DNA of 64,000 bases from contig JADKHM010000007.1 in the NCBI GenBank assembly GCA_016721735.1, forward strand, positions 1 through 64,000, read 5' to 3'. The position numbers were made by a program, and so were the translations under genes. Position 1 is the first letter of the stretch; every line of letters starts with the position of its first letter. Shown here one piece after another: positions 6,625 to 16,345 of this stretch. The DNA comes from Flavobacterium sp. (lineage in GTDB: Bacteria > Bacteroidota > Bacteroidia > Flavobacteriales > Flavobacteriaceae). A model generated the notes under the pieces. The model searched no databases, was not told the DNA's origin, and saw only the letters and a program-made list of their open reading frames with translations.

Positions 6625-9198
6625 TTAGAGTTTTACAAATTTCTTAGTTGTCTTTCCTTGATTCGAGTTGATTTCCATGAAGTACGTTCCTGTTTTTAGC
6701 GCCGTTACATCAATAGAAGATGACGAACTCAATTCATCGTCAGTAAGGGTTTTTACCAATTGTCCAAGTGGATTGTAGATGGCGATCGATTGAATGATCA
6801 CACCGGACGAAACAGTCATATTAATGGAATGTTTCGCCGGATTAGGATGTAAAGTAAAAGTGTTATTTTCGAAAGTACTGGCTTTTAGTAAAGTCTCGAT
6901 GTAGGTCGATGTTGTATTCGTTGCCACTGGCGCATTAAAATCAAAATAAATATCTGCTTTGTTTTCGATGGTTTGTCCAAGTGTTATCGTCGAAACAGGT
7001 TTAATTTTAAAGGAAACATACCCATGACTTCCTGGTTCATTAGCGATGGCGGCAGGAAGATTAATTCCTTCAAAGATAAATTCCAATTTTCGGGTTAGCG
7101 CATTGTACCGGCTCACATAGGGATGACTGGAGGAAACCATTTGCAATTTGTTAGCATTCAATTTGTTTGAAAGAACATCCGCAACAACTACATTTTCTGC
7201 AGCGAAAGTTCCCAGATTTTGAAAACGAATGGTGTAGTACAAGTCTTCTACGTCAGCGTATTCATAAAAATAGGATAAAGCAGAAACTTGTTTGTCATTG
7301 GGATCCATTGAGCCAACCACTACTTGGGTAAGATTGGCGTAATTATCCATGTAGGTTTCATCTGTTTGTCCAGAGACTTGAGACGAAAAAATTAAGAGAT
7401 CTCCAGCGTTTACAGCGGGCACTTCTACTGGAGAATTGACATTCAAAACAATCGTAATCTCACGGGTTTCGAATGGTGCTAAGTTGGCAAAATTCCACGT
7501 TAACAAATCTGGCTGTATGTTATTCGGAACTGAAGAGGCACTCACAAAATCCGAATAAAAGTCATTGAAATTAAAAGTTACCGTTCCGGATTGCGTTGTG
7601 GTTCCTTTGTTTTTATATACGATTTTATAGGTGGCATCAAAACCAGGACGTGCTGGCGTTATAGCGATGACACCTGCCTCTAAATCGTTGTGAATACCAT
7701 TAGGAACAATACAGAAATTAGCTGTTTCCGTATTTCCAAAGTCAACAAAAGACGAAGTGTAAGATGCGGGAGTTACTGTAAAATATGGATTTTCGAATTG
7801 TGGGGTCAAGGTAGTATTGGTATTCGTTTCTGTGGAATAAACAGTATAATTTCCAAAAGTGTTGCAAAAAGTGGTTCCTAAAATAGTATTGTATTGGCTA
7901 ATTTTTAGGCTAAAATTCGGGATGGTCAAATCATTTAAATCACAACCATTATTTTCGATATCAAATCTAATATTCCCAACAGTTGTATTAAAATTTCCTC
8001 CTGGAGTAAACGAACAATAACTTGTAAAATATAAGTTGGGATTATTATCATTTCGCAGTGCTTGCAGCACCGTTGGAAAATTAGTTACCTTAGCATCATC
8101 TAGACAGATAAATTCTAGAGAAGGATTGTTGTAAATTAGCGCGCCGCAGGTCTCTGGATCATAGCAAATGTATGTGTCGCCATTTTTCATAAAAATTGAC
8201 TGTAGATTTGGATTGTTTATAATTTCAAAAGTCAAACCGTTATTTGCGTTGTACGTGGGATAGGTGAACTTTAATGAGGTCAATTGTGTCTCGTTGCAGA
8301 AAAATATTTTAATCGGAATCTCGGGTATTGTTAATGAAGTATATAAATTCCCTGAAATCTCTAAAAAATAGAATTGTGAATAAGAAGAAGGTGTTGGTAT
8401 TACTAAGTTCGTAAGCTGATTATATCCAACCCACAAATCGGTAAGATCTAGTCCTGTTAAATCTAGTTGCGTCAATTGATTGTAAGAACATCTCAAACCA
8501 TGCAATGATGTCGGCAAAACCAAGGAAGTTAGGTTATTATAAGAGCAATTGAGAAAAGAAAGGCTTTGTGGCAAAATTAAATCTGTTAGAAGATTATTGT
8601 TGCACGTAAGATTGTTCATTGACAAAGCAGCGTGAAAATCTAAATTTTGCAGTTGATTTGATTGACAATTCACCTCAGTAAGGTTTGACAACCCTGTTAT
8701 ATTCAAAGTAGCTAAGGCATTGTATTGACAATTTATGTGGCCCAGATTAACATTGGTTGAGAGGTCTAAATTGACCAACTCATTTCCCGCACAGTACAAG
8801 ACAAGTAAAGAACTTATTCCGCTTAGATCTAAATTGGTTAAGTTATTATCACTACAATCTATATTATATAAATTATCTAAATTACTCAATGACAACTGGG
8901 TTAGTTGGTTGTTTTCACAAGATAAAACTTCAAGTATGGTAAAAGCAAGAATTCCTTCCAATGATGTAATATTATTATTCTCGATAAACAACTTGGTTAC
9001 AGTTGTGGCTTCACTTACTTGAATTTCGCCATCATTATTGCTGTCAACATCAACTCTTATTCCACCGCTTGTGGTTGTAATTGCACAACTAGTATGTAGT
9101 AAAGCATTTTTAAAATTCGCATTCGGAATGTTGACAATCTGCCCGAAGCATACAGCGGTTATACAGATGCATAACCAAGAGAAATACAGCTTTTTCAT
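6625..9198 (-). CDS. Secreted LRR + DUF7619-like protein, T9SS type A (LRR paralog 4)
   Basis: At 857 residues, the largest intact member of the array. It has a signal peptide ending CFGQ (20), IVNIPNANFKNALL, an EF-hand-like loop D52-SNNDGEIQVS-E63 and about 14 LRR units to about residue 390. A linker with FTPGGNFNTTVGNI leads to a DUF7619-type beta-sandwich module (about 500-770: PNGIHNDLEAG, YKIVYKNKG, GSMDPNDKQV, YTIRFQNLGT, KADIYFDFNAPV). A T9SS tail closes it (FTLHPNPAKHSIN to TTKKFVKL). The module and tail match the frameshifted neighbour at 9209-11711 closely, showing local duplication. The gene is probably co-transcribed (10-11 nt gaps). Confidence 0.88.
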   Translation of the reverse strand: MKKLYFSWLCICITAVCFGQIVNIPNANFKNALLHTSCAITTTSGGIRVDVDSNNDGEIQVSEATTVTKLFIENNNITSLEGILAFTILEVLSCENNQLTQLSLSNLDNLYNIDCSDNNLTNLDLSGISSLLVLYCAGNELVNLDLSTNVNLGHINCQYNALATLNITGLSNLTEVNCQSNQLQNLDFHAALSMNNLTCNNNLLTDLILPQSLSFLNCSYNNLTSLVLPTSLHGLRCSYNQLTQLDLTGLDLTDLWVGYNQLTNLVIPTPSSYSQFYFLEISGNLYTSLTIPEIPIKIFFCNETQLTSLKFTYPTYNANNGLTFEIINNPNLQSIFMKNGDTYICYDPETCGALIYNNPSLEFICLDDAKVTNFPTVLQALRNDNNPNLYFTSYCSFTPGGNFNTTVGNIRFDIENNGCDLNDLTIPNFSLKISQYNTILGTTFCNTFGNYTVYSTETNTNTTLTPQFENPYFTVTPASYTSSFVDFGNTETANFCIVPNGIHNDLEAGVIAITPARPGFDATYKIVYKNKGTTTQSGTVTFNFNDFYSDFVSASSVPNNIQPDLLTWNFANLAPFETREITIVLNVNSPVEVPAVNAGDLLIFSSQVSGQTDETYMDNYANLTQVVVGSMDPNDKQVSALSYFYEYADVEDLYYTIRFQNLGTFAAENVVVADVLSNKLNANKLQMVSSSHPYVSRYNALTRKLEFIFEGINLPAAIANEPGSHGYVSFKIKPVSTITLGQTIENKADIYFDFNAPVATNTTSTYIETLLKASTFENNTFTLHPNPAKHSINMTVSSGVIIQSIAIYNPLGQLVKTLTDDELSSSSSIDVTALKTGTYFMEINSNQGKTTKKFVKL

Positions 9199-9208
9199 GA
9201 TCTTGTGC

Positions 9209-11711
9209 TTAGAGTTTTATAAATTTCTGAGTTGTTTTTCCTTGATTCGAGTTGATTTCCATAAAATACGTTCCCGTTTTTAAAGTGGAAACATCAATAG
9301 AAGATGACGAAACCGATTCAGCGTCAGTAAGTGTTTTTACCAATTGCCCTAGTGGATTGTAGATGGCGATGGATTGGATAGTTATGGCAGACGAAATGCT
9401 AATAGTAATGACGTTCTTCGCTGGATTGGGATATAACTCAAAAGGTGTCCTATCAAAATTATCCGTCTTTAGCAAGTTTTCAAATGTTGTAGAAGTCGTG
9501 TTGGTTATAATTGGGAAATTATAATCAAAATAGATTGAGGCAGTATTTTCAATCGTACTTCCAAGAACTACAGTTGATGCAGGTTTTATTTTGAATGCGA
9601 CAAAACCGTTGCTGCCAATTTCATCAACTGTTGAGGCCGGAAGATTAATGCCTTCAAAGATGAATTCTAATCTACTACCTGTCAATCTACTAGTAAATGC
9701 GTGACTAGACGAAATCATTCGTAAGGTTTGAACATTCAAATTTGCTGGTAAAAGATCTTTCACTACTACATTTTCTGCCGGAGCAGTTCCCGTATTTTGG
9801 AAGCGGATCATATAGTGCAAATAGTCACCAACCTTATTGATGTCGACTACGGTTCCTTCTGTTACTAGTTTGTCATTGGGATCATAGGAGCCAATAACGA
9901 TTTGGGAAAGATCAAATTCATTGTCTGCGGGAGTTTCATCTACACCTTCACTTGAATAAATATTAGCAGTATATTGAAGCACATCGTCAAGATTTACTGC
10001 AGGATTTTCTTGTGGTGAATTCACATTAACAGTAAATGTAATGCTTCTACTTTCGAACGGTGCCAAATTGCTAAAACTCCAAGAGAGGTTGCCCAATGAC
10101 TGAGAACTTATCACTGGATCGGCAGAGACAAAATCCAAAATGCTATCATCAAAATCAAAGGTAATATTGCCACTACTTGTTTGCGCCTTTGTTCGTATAT
10201 ACAATTTTATATCTACTATCAAAACCCGGACGCGATGGCATTAACGGCAGTAATACTATCTCTAGATCATTATGAACTCCATTGGGTGTTAAGCAAAAAT
10301 TTGCGGTTTCAATGTTGCCAAAGCTGTTAAAATTAAAAATATGACTAGAAGGCGTTACGGTAAAATAACTCGGATTTGGCAAGTTCACAATGACGGTTTT
10401 TAGACCTGTAGTGGTAAAAGCTTGGTAGGTGTTTTCACCTTCTAAGAAACTGGCGCTAAAAGAGTTATTTACTAGGACTTTTACATTTGAGTTGATTGTA
10501 TTTCCATTAGGGCAATTGAGGATTACGCTTCCCTGAATCGTATTATAATTTCCTCCTGGAGCAAATGTGCAATACTCTGTTACTTGCGCATTTGGTAATA
10601 ATGAACTTAAATAGGTGATTTCGTTTTCATCACAACAAATTTGCGACAAAGATAAATTATTTTCTAGTACGAGTTCTTCCGTACGACCATTTTTCATTTC
10701 TAGTGAAACCAAATTTGGATTGTCTTTGATGTAAACAGTAGTATAGCTACTAGCAACTCCTCCCGGAAGTTTTATTTGAGATAAGTTTGTGTTTACAATA
10801 CCGAAGCCAACAGAATCATCTGGATCAGCTGGTCCAACACTAAAATTGGTTAGGGTTAGGTTTGTTAATGGATTGTTTGAAACAGATGCGCCTCCACCAT
10901 AAACATGAATATTAGATAGGTCCAAGTTGGTAAAATTGTTATTAGCGAGATTCAACCCAGAAAAATCTTCGGATCCATTGGATAGATTGAAAGTAATTTG
11001 TGACAGCTGATTATTGCCGCAGCCAAAATATAGTTGTTGATAACCCATATCTTCAAAAGGGAAGAAGTTAGGAACAATCAGCGAGGTTAGATTATTATAA
11101 CTACAATCGAGTAGTGTAAATTTATTGTTTATTTGTTCTGCGTTTAATGAAGTGAGTTGATTGTTGGTACAGCTAAGTTGGCTCAAGTTTGATAAGCTAT
11201 TGACATTCAACGTAGTCAAAAGATTATAGTTACAGCTAATTTGATTCAAGTTTATTAAACTATTGACATTCAATGTTGTTAGAAGATTATTGTTACAATA
11301 CAATGTTTTAAGCGTTACACTTAATTGCGAAATATCTATTGCGCTCAATTGATTATTAGAACAATCTAAACCTTCTAATTGTGTCAAACTGCTTAAATCA
11401 AATGAACTCAAATTATTATTTTTACAACTTAGAAACTTCAGATTTGGAAAACTTTCGATGCCTTCAAGTGAACTAATGGCAGCATTTTCAACGACTAACC
11501 AGCTGACTACTGCTGCTTCACTAACCTCAATCTCACCATTGCCATTGGCATCAATTGCGATGTATCCACCAGTGCTACCATTTGCAATTGGGATGCCTGG
11601 GGCGGAAGTTAATAGTTTAGCTTTAAAATTCGCATCCGGAATGTTTACGATTTGACTGAAAGACAATAGTGGAAAACAGGAAATTGCTGCTATAATGTAT
11701 AGTTTTTTCAT
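9209..11711 (-). pseudogene. Frameshifted secreted LRR + DUF7619-like protein (LRR paralog 3)
   Basis: Two overlapping reading frames make one protein of about 830 residues. The first frame, from the ATG at 11711, has a signal peptide, an EF-hand-like loop D54-ANGNGEIEVS-E65, LRR units and the start of the DUF7619-like module. It stops just after YKIVYTNKGA. The second frame picks up at QTSSGNITFDFDD, the residues expected from the intact paralog at 6625-9198, and runs through GSYDPNDKLV to a T9SS tail ending TTQKFIKL. The break lies in GCGCAAAC (minus strand, 10179-10186). Restoring CA to give GCGCACAAAC would repair the frame as KGAQTSSG. Confidence 0.85.
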
Positions 11712-11722
11712 AACTTTTTTTA

Positions 11723-13612
11723 TTAAATTTTGATTATTTTTTTAGTTGTTTTCCCTACTGCTGAAAAAATTTCTACAAAATAGGTTCCTGCTTTTAGTTG
11801 CGATACGTCGATGGATGTATTTGAATTTGGTGCTGATTCTGTAATTGTTTTAACCACTTGTCCCATCAGATTGACTATTCTAATTTCGTTGATTCGTGTC
11901 GTATTTTCAACCATCAAGTGCAATATATTACTAGTAGGATTGGGATAAAGTTTCCATTGACTTAAAGACAAATCTTGATTTCCAAGCGAGCAATCACTAC
12001 CTACAGTTACATTGTTTCCAAATGCGTTTTGCGTTGTACTTAGTTCATTTTCGTCGGCACAAATCGCTGTGAGTAAGGGATTGTTCGAAATAGATGGGCA
12101 ATTCGAACAATTGAAATATTCTACCGTGTTGTTTTTAAAGTTAATCGATTGCAAACTCAAATTGTTATTGAGCGCAAAACTAAATGGATAATCATTTTCT
12201 GGTATTGTTGTTTCTACATTGTAAAAGTCGATGGTGTTGAGCGCGCTATCATTACAAGTAAAACTGCTGAGTAAAGAACCTTCTTGAAAAGAAACGGTAT
12301 TGTATAAGTTTCCAGAAATATTTAGTACACCACCACCGCCTTCGAAAGATACTTTTGGCACAACGAAATCGGTTAATTGATTGTAAGATACGTTGAGAGA
12401 ATAAAAACCAGTTTGGTTGGTTAAATCCAATTGCGTCAATAAATTATACGCGCAGGAAAACTCAGATCCTGCAAGCATTACCGGAACGTTTAGCGTTGTC
12501 AAAAAGTTCTTAGCACAACTAAAATAAAAAAGATTCGGGACGTTATTCAAATTGAGCGACGTCAACTGGTTATTGGAACAAGTGAAGTCATTAAGCGCAG
12601 GCTTATCAATAATACTCAAGGTAGTCAAGAAGTTGAAAGAACAATGAAATTCATTTAATAAGTTAAGATTATTAATATCTAAAGAAGTTAATTGGTTGGA
12701 CGCGCAACTGAGAAGTAACAAATTTACCAAATTGGATACAGGCAACTCCGTCAGTAAATTTCTATAAATTGATAAATATTTTAAGCTACTATTTAAGTTA
12801 ACGGAAGAAATCAAATTGTTGTCGCAATAGAGTAGTGTGAGGTTTGCTAACGATGAAGTATCTATCGAAGTCAATAAGTTATTGCTACATCGCAGTAATT
12901 CAAGATTGGTCAGATCGTGTACATTCAAACTTTGCAATTGGTTGTAGAAGCACTCTAATTTGGTGAGATTTTGTAAAGAACCTAGAGTCAATGTTTGAAG
13001 ATTATTCTGATAACAAACCAATTCTTCGAGCAAAGGAAAATTACTTACATCTAATGCAGTGATTTGATTTCTTTCGCAGTTGAGTTTCTTTAGTTGTGGT
13101 AAATTACTCATATTCAACGTCGATAAAATTCCGTACGTGCATTCTATGGTAACAACGGTAGGAAGATTACTCAGGCTTAACATCGGTAAGCTAATATTGT
13201 CTTCAAATTTTATTGCAGCTAATTGCGAACAATTACTTACAGTAGCTGTTGTCAAATCTGGAGCGTAAGCAATTTCTAGATAAGTCAAATAATTGAAATT
13301 AGAAATATTTAGGTCTGATAAGAAGCCAACATTTTGAAAAACAATGGAAGTTAAGTTACTAAAGCTTACTAAACCATTTGCGGATACAAATGAAAAATTT
13401 TGAATTTTCAACTTTCGGACTGCCAGCGCTTCGGTGATTTGAATTTCTCCATCGTTGTTGGTGTCAACATCAACGTAGGTGTTACCAGTAAGAATAGCAC
13501 AATTTAAATTGACCAAAGCATACTTAAAACTAGCATCTGGAATGTTCACAATTTGTCCAAAAGACCAAATGGAAATGAAAATAAATAGCGAAGTGAAGTA
13601 GCCTTTTTTCAT
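11723..13612 (-). CDS. Secreted leucine-rich-repeat protein, T9SS type A (LRR paralog 2)
   Basis: A 629-residue protein with a signal peptide ending SFGQ, IVNIPDASFKYALV and an EF-hand-like loop D50-TNNDGEIQIT-E61. It has the longest uninterrupted LRR region of the set, about 20 units from about 70 to 500 with the LxxLxCxxNxLTSLDxxNL pattern. There is no DUF7619-like module. A T9SS tail (LYPNPTSNILHLMVENT to GKTTKKIIKI) closes the protein. That tail is clearly more divergent than the near-identical tails of paralogs 1, 3 and 4, which suggests they were homogenised and this one was not. It is probably in the same transcript (11-nt gaps on both sides). Confidence 0.88.
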   Translation of the reverse strand: MKKGYFTSLFIFISIWSFGQIVNIPDASFKYALVNLNCAILTGNTYVDVDTNNDGEIQITEALAVRKLKIQNFSFVSANGLVSFSNLTSIVFQNVGFLSDLNISNFNYLTYLEIAYAPDLTTATVSNCSQLAAIKFEDNISLPMLSLSNLPTVVTIECTYGILSTLNMSNLPQLKKLNCERNQITALDVSNFPLLEELVCYQNNLQTLTLGSLQNLTKLECFYNQLQSLNVHDLTNLELLRCSNNLLTSIDTSSLANLTLLYCDNNLISSVNLNSSLKYLSIYRNLLTELPVSNLVNLLLLSCASNQLTSLDINNLNLLNEFHCSFNFLTTLSIIDKPALNDFTCSNNQLTSLNLNNVPNLFYFSCAKNFLTTLNVPVMLAGSEFSCAYNLLTQLDLTNQTGFYSLNVSYNQLTDFVVPKVSFEGGGGVLNISGNLYNTVSFQEGSLLSSFTCNDSALNTIDFYNVETTIPENDYPFSFALNNNLSLQSINFKNNTVEYFNCSNCPSISNNPLLTAICADENELSTTQNAFGNNVTVGSDCSLGNQDLSLSQWKLYPNPTSNILHLMVENTTRINEIRIVNLMGQVVKTITESAPNSNTSIDVSQLKAGTYFVEIFSAVGKTTKKIIKI

Positions 13613-13623
13613 GACATTGGTGC

Positions 13624-14517
13624 TTAGATTTTTACAAATTTCTGAGTTGTTTTTCCTTGGTTGGAGTTGATCTCCATGAAGTACGTTCCTGTTTTTAAAG
13701 CGGAAACATCAATAGAAGATGACGAACTTAATATAGCATCAGTAAACGTTTTGACCAATTGCCCTAATGGATTGTAAATGGCAATGGATTGAATAGTTAC
13801 ACCAGAAGGAACGTCAATATTTAAGATGTTGCTCGCCGGATTTGGCGTCAAATTGAACTTGTTGACTGCCTTAAAATTTTCGAAATTTAGAAAGCAATCT
13901 ACGGGACAGTCCGTTACCAGATTAATGGATGTAAAATGAATGGTATACTGCACTGCTTCTAATTCACCTTCATCATAGCAAATGGTACTTAATGCAGGGC
14001 AAGCGGCAAAATTTAGCAGAATCATGGCAGGAGGAGTCTTCACATTAGTGCCTCTCAGTAATGGAGAAATTACATTGTTCTTAACTGAAACATAGGTCAG
14101 ATTTGGATTAGAAGAGCAGTCTAACCAAGAAACCGCGGTGCCACATAATCTAATTTCGTTCAATAAGTTGTTACTGCAAAAGAGCGTATTGAGTTGATAT
14201 AATGAACTGATATTGATACTGGTAAGCTGATTGTTTTCACAGCCCAAGTAATACAGATTTGTAAATTGTTCTATTCCTGCTATACTAGTAATGGAAAGGT
14301 TTGGAATGTAGAGCCGATCAACTACGGCGGCTTCACTAACTTCAATTTCACCATCGTTATTGGTGTCGGCGTCGCTATCTATTAATTGACCTTGTATGTG
14401 GGCACAATTGTAATTGATTAATGCGTTTTTGAAATTCGCATCGGGAATGTTCAAAATCTGCCCGAAAGACGAGAAGGAAATAAAAATTAATAACGAAGAG
14501 AAGTACAGTTTTTTCAT
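13624..14517 (-). CDS. Short secreted LRR protein, T9SS type A (LRR paralog 1, first in operon)
   Basis: A 297-residue protein read from the ATG at 14517; the upstream in-frame TTG adds one residue and is unlikely to be used. It has a signal peptide ending SFGQ, ILNIPDANFKNALI and an EF-hand-like loop D51-TNNDGEIEVS-E62. Only about four LRR units follow, then a T9SS tail (LTPNPASNILNIDV to GKTTQKFVKI). That tail is almost the same as those at 6625 and 9209 at both DNA and protein level. It is the first gene of the five-paralog run and is preceded by promoter-like boxes. Confidence 0.87.
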   Translation of the reverse strand: MKKLYFSSLLIFISFSSFGQILNIPDANFKNALINYNCAHIQGQLIDSDADTNNDGEIEVSEAAVVDRLYIPNLSITSIAGIEQFTNLYYLGCENNQLTSINISSLYQLNTLFCSNNLLNEIRLCGTAVSWLDCSSNPNLTYVSVKNNVISPLLRGTNVKTPPAMILLNFAACPALSTICYDEGELEAVQYTIHFTSINLVTDCPVDCFLNFENFKAVNKFNLTPNPASNILNIDVPSGVTIQSIAIYNPLGQLVKTFTDAILSSSSSIDVSALKTGTYFMEINSNQGKTTQKFVKI

Positions 14518-14537
14518 CAAGAGAAGTTTTAGCTTCG

Positions 14538-14593
14538 TAAAGTTACTTTATTAATTTTCAATACACTAACTTTTTAGATTTCTTTCAAAGTTA
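14538..14593 (-). promoter_or_regulatory. Candidate promoter(s) of the LRR operon
   Basis: Reading the minus strand, TAACTTTG (14586-14593) matches the Bacteroidota -7 box TAnnTTTG exactly. TAACTTTA (14538-14545), closer to the ATG at 14517, is a near match. No convincing upstream TTG box at 19-21 nt was confirmed for either. A promoter is needed here because the preceding gene ends with its own terminator. Confidence 0.45.
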
Positions 14594-14658
14594 AATAATC
14601 AAAAACTACCATCAGCTTCACAATGAGAATACGATGGGTTTCATCGAGAATTCGAAAT

Positions 14659-14690
14659 AAAAAATCCGCTGAAAACGACGCTTCAACGGA
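14659..14690 (-). terminator. Rho-independent terminator of the PLP-lyase gene
   Basis: On the minus strand TCCGTTGAA (14690-14682) pairs with TTCAGCGGA (14673-14665) through one G-T pair. The loop is 8 nt and six T's follow (14664-14659). It lies downstream of the minus-strand lyase gene that stops at 14814, beyond a short repeat tract. Confidence 0.7.
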
Positions 14691-14740
14691 ATTTAATTTC
14701 TTTACGATATGTCATTTTGGATTTACGTGTGGGAAGTGAC

Positions 14741-14782
14741 TAGTAATTAGTAACTAGTAATTAGTAACGAGTAATTAGTGAC
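14741..14782. repeat. Three tandem copies of a 14-bp unit
   Basis: TAGTAATTAGTAAC occurs exactly at 14741-14754 and 14755-14768. A third copy with two changes (GAGTAATTAGTGAC) is at 14769-14782. A CAACCATCAACCAACAACCA low-complexity tract follows immediately, up to the stop codon of the lyase gene. The tract is in the 3' untranslated region of that gene. Confidence 0.85.
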
Positions 14783-14813
14783 AACTATCAACCATCAACC
14801 AACAACCATCAAC

Positions 14814-16037
14814 CTACAAAACCCCCAATTCCACCATACATTCCTTCATCGCCAAATACGTTCTTTCGATATCGTTATCCAAACCAATCGAGAAACGAAT
14901 CAAGCCATCTGTCAATCCCATTTCTTTTTGCTCTTCCAACGGAATCTCGCTCGACGTTGACGTTCCCGGTGCACTAAACAAAGTTTTATAAAATCCCAAA
15001 CTCACCGCCAAATAGCCCAAATTGCGCTCTTGCATGAGTTCCATCAATTCGTTGGCTTTGTCCAAACTGCCCACATCAATCGTCATCATCCCACCAAAAC
15101 CATATTCTGGATTGATCATGTTTTTATACACTTCATGACTCGGGTGACTCGCCAATCCAGGATAAACAGTTTTCAATCCATCTTTTTCAAAACGCTCCGC
15201 CAAGTACTGTGCATTTTGACTGTGTTGCTTCATTCGGATGTGCAACGTTCGCAAGTTTTTCATGACGGATGCTGAGCGCAAACTATCCATCGTTGGACCC
15301 AAAAGCATGCTCGCGCCGTTATTCACATCTTTCAAACTATTGATGAATTCCCGCGACGCACAAGTCACGCCACCCACTGTATCACTACTACCGTTAATAT
15401 ATTTTGTCAAACTGTGAATCACAATATCAGCCCCCAATTTTGCAGGCGCTACCGATAGTGGTGAAAACGTATTGTCAACCACTAGTTTAAGGTTGTGCTT
15501 TTTTGCCAAGATCGCCAAGCTAGCAATATCAGCCACTTCCAGCAAAGGATTGCTCACGGTTTCGCAATACAAAACTTTGGTGTTGGGCGTGATGGCAGCC
15601 TCCACGATCTCCAATTTTGTGATGTCGACAAAAGTCGTTTGAATCCCAAATCGAGGCGTGAAGTTTTTCAAAAAGGCATAAGTTCCACCATAAATTGTTC
15701 TGCTCGACACGATATGATCGCCATTCCCGCACAATTGCAACAACGTTGGTGTGATTGCGCCCATGCCTGAAGCGGCAACATTCGCGGCTTCGGTGCCTTC
15801 CATAGCAGCCATCGCTTTGTCTAAATACAAATTACTAGGCGAGGAGTGACGCGAGTACAAATAGCAACCTTCGGCGTTGCCTTCAAAAGTGTCAAACATG
15901 GTTTTGGCGGAGAGAAACGTATACGTTGAACTGTCCGAAATGGATGGGTTTACGCCACCAAATTCACCAAAATATTGCAAATCTTGAATGCGATCTGCCG
16001 GATTAAAATCTTTCATATTGTTTTTTTTAGAAGCCAT
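14814..16037 (-). CDS. PLP-dependent Cys/Met metabolism enzyme, methionine gamma-lyase-like
   Basis: A gamma-family trans-sulfuration enzyme of 407 residues: YSRHSSPSNLYL (PLP phosphate and substrate contact), GMGAITPTLLQL, SSRTIYGGTYAFL, VVDNTFSPLSVAP, and SLTKYINGSSDTVGG with the PLP-binding lysine near residue 212. Relatives split methionine or cystathionine/homocysteine to 2-oxobutyrate, ammonia and a thiol. Lyase versus cystathionine synthase/lyase cannot be fixed from motifs. Start choice: the ATG at 16037 is taken; the further upstream in-frame start is a TTG, and the ATG at 16016 is also possible. It is divergent from an Lrp/AsnC regulator, the usual arrangement for an amino-acid-inducible catabolic enzyme. 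Confidence 0.88.
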   Translation of the reverse strand: MASKKNNMKDFNPADRIQDLQYFGEFGGVNPSISDSSTYTFLSAKTMFDTFEGNAEGCYLYSRHSSPSNLYLDKAMAAMEGTEAANVAASGMGAITPTLLQLCGNGDHIVSSRTIYGGTYAFLKNFTPRFGIQTTFVDITKLEIVEAAITPNTKVLYCETVSNPLLEVADIASLAILAKKHNLKLVVDNTFSPLSVAPAKLGADIVIHSLTKYINGSSDTVGGVTCASREFINSLKDVNNGASMLLGPTMDSLRSASVMKNLRTLHIRMKQHSQNAQYLAERFEKDGLKTVYPGLASHPSHEVYKNMINPEYGFGGMMTIDVGSLDKANELMELMQERNLGYLAVSLGFYKTLFSAPGTSTSSEIPLEEQKEMGLTDGLIRFSIGLDNDIERTYLAMKECMVELGVL

Positions 16038-16291
16038 TCCCGCTTTTCGCTCTATCTTTTGTTCTGAACGCCAGAACAAAAGGATGCCGCTACAATCGGG
16101 GCTAGGGCTGTTGATTTATGATTAATATTTCACTATCAAAACAACAATTTATAAATACAAAAATCAATAGATTGTATTTTATTTAGATTTTTAAACTATA
16201 TTTTGGTAAAATTTTAGTTTATTTGTCACATAAAAGTAAACAAATAATATTTTTAGAATTATTTATTCTCCAAATTCACATATTTAAAATT

Positions 16292-16345
16292 CCAACAACC
16301 AACAACCAACAACCAACAACCAACAACCCACAACCCACAACCACC
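16292..16345. repeat. Heptamer microsatellite abutting the Lrp start codon
   Basis: Five perfect CCAACAA units (16292-16326) are followed by two CCCACAA units (16327-16340) and CCACC directly before the ATG at 16346. The reading frame stays open through the tract (residues such as PTTNNQQ), so initiation upstream would be phase-sensitive to a change in the number of 7-nt units. With initiation at 16346, only leader length and composition would change. Confidence 0.9.

Noticed and set aside
14741..14813. Attachment site or direct repeat of a mobile element
   Set aside because: The 14-bp repeats are in tandem, not flanking; no integrase, transposase or partner repeat at another boundary was found.
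16080..16290. SAM- or amino-acid riboswitch before the methionine-lyase-like gene
   Set aside because: No conserved kink-turn/multi-helix pattern visible; the divergent Lrp gene already explains regulation.
16223..16345. N-terminal extension of the Lrp gene
   Set aside because: The extra residues come from the CCAACAA repeat and from hydrophobic leader sequence not seen in the family; the ATG at 16346 precedes the conserved start.
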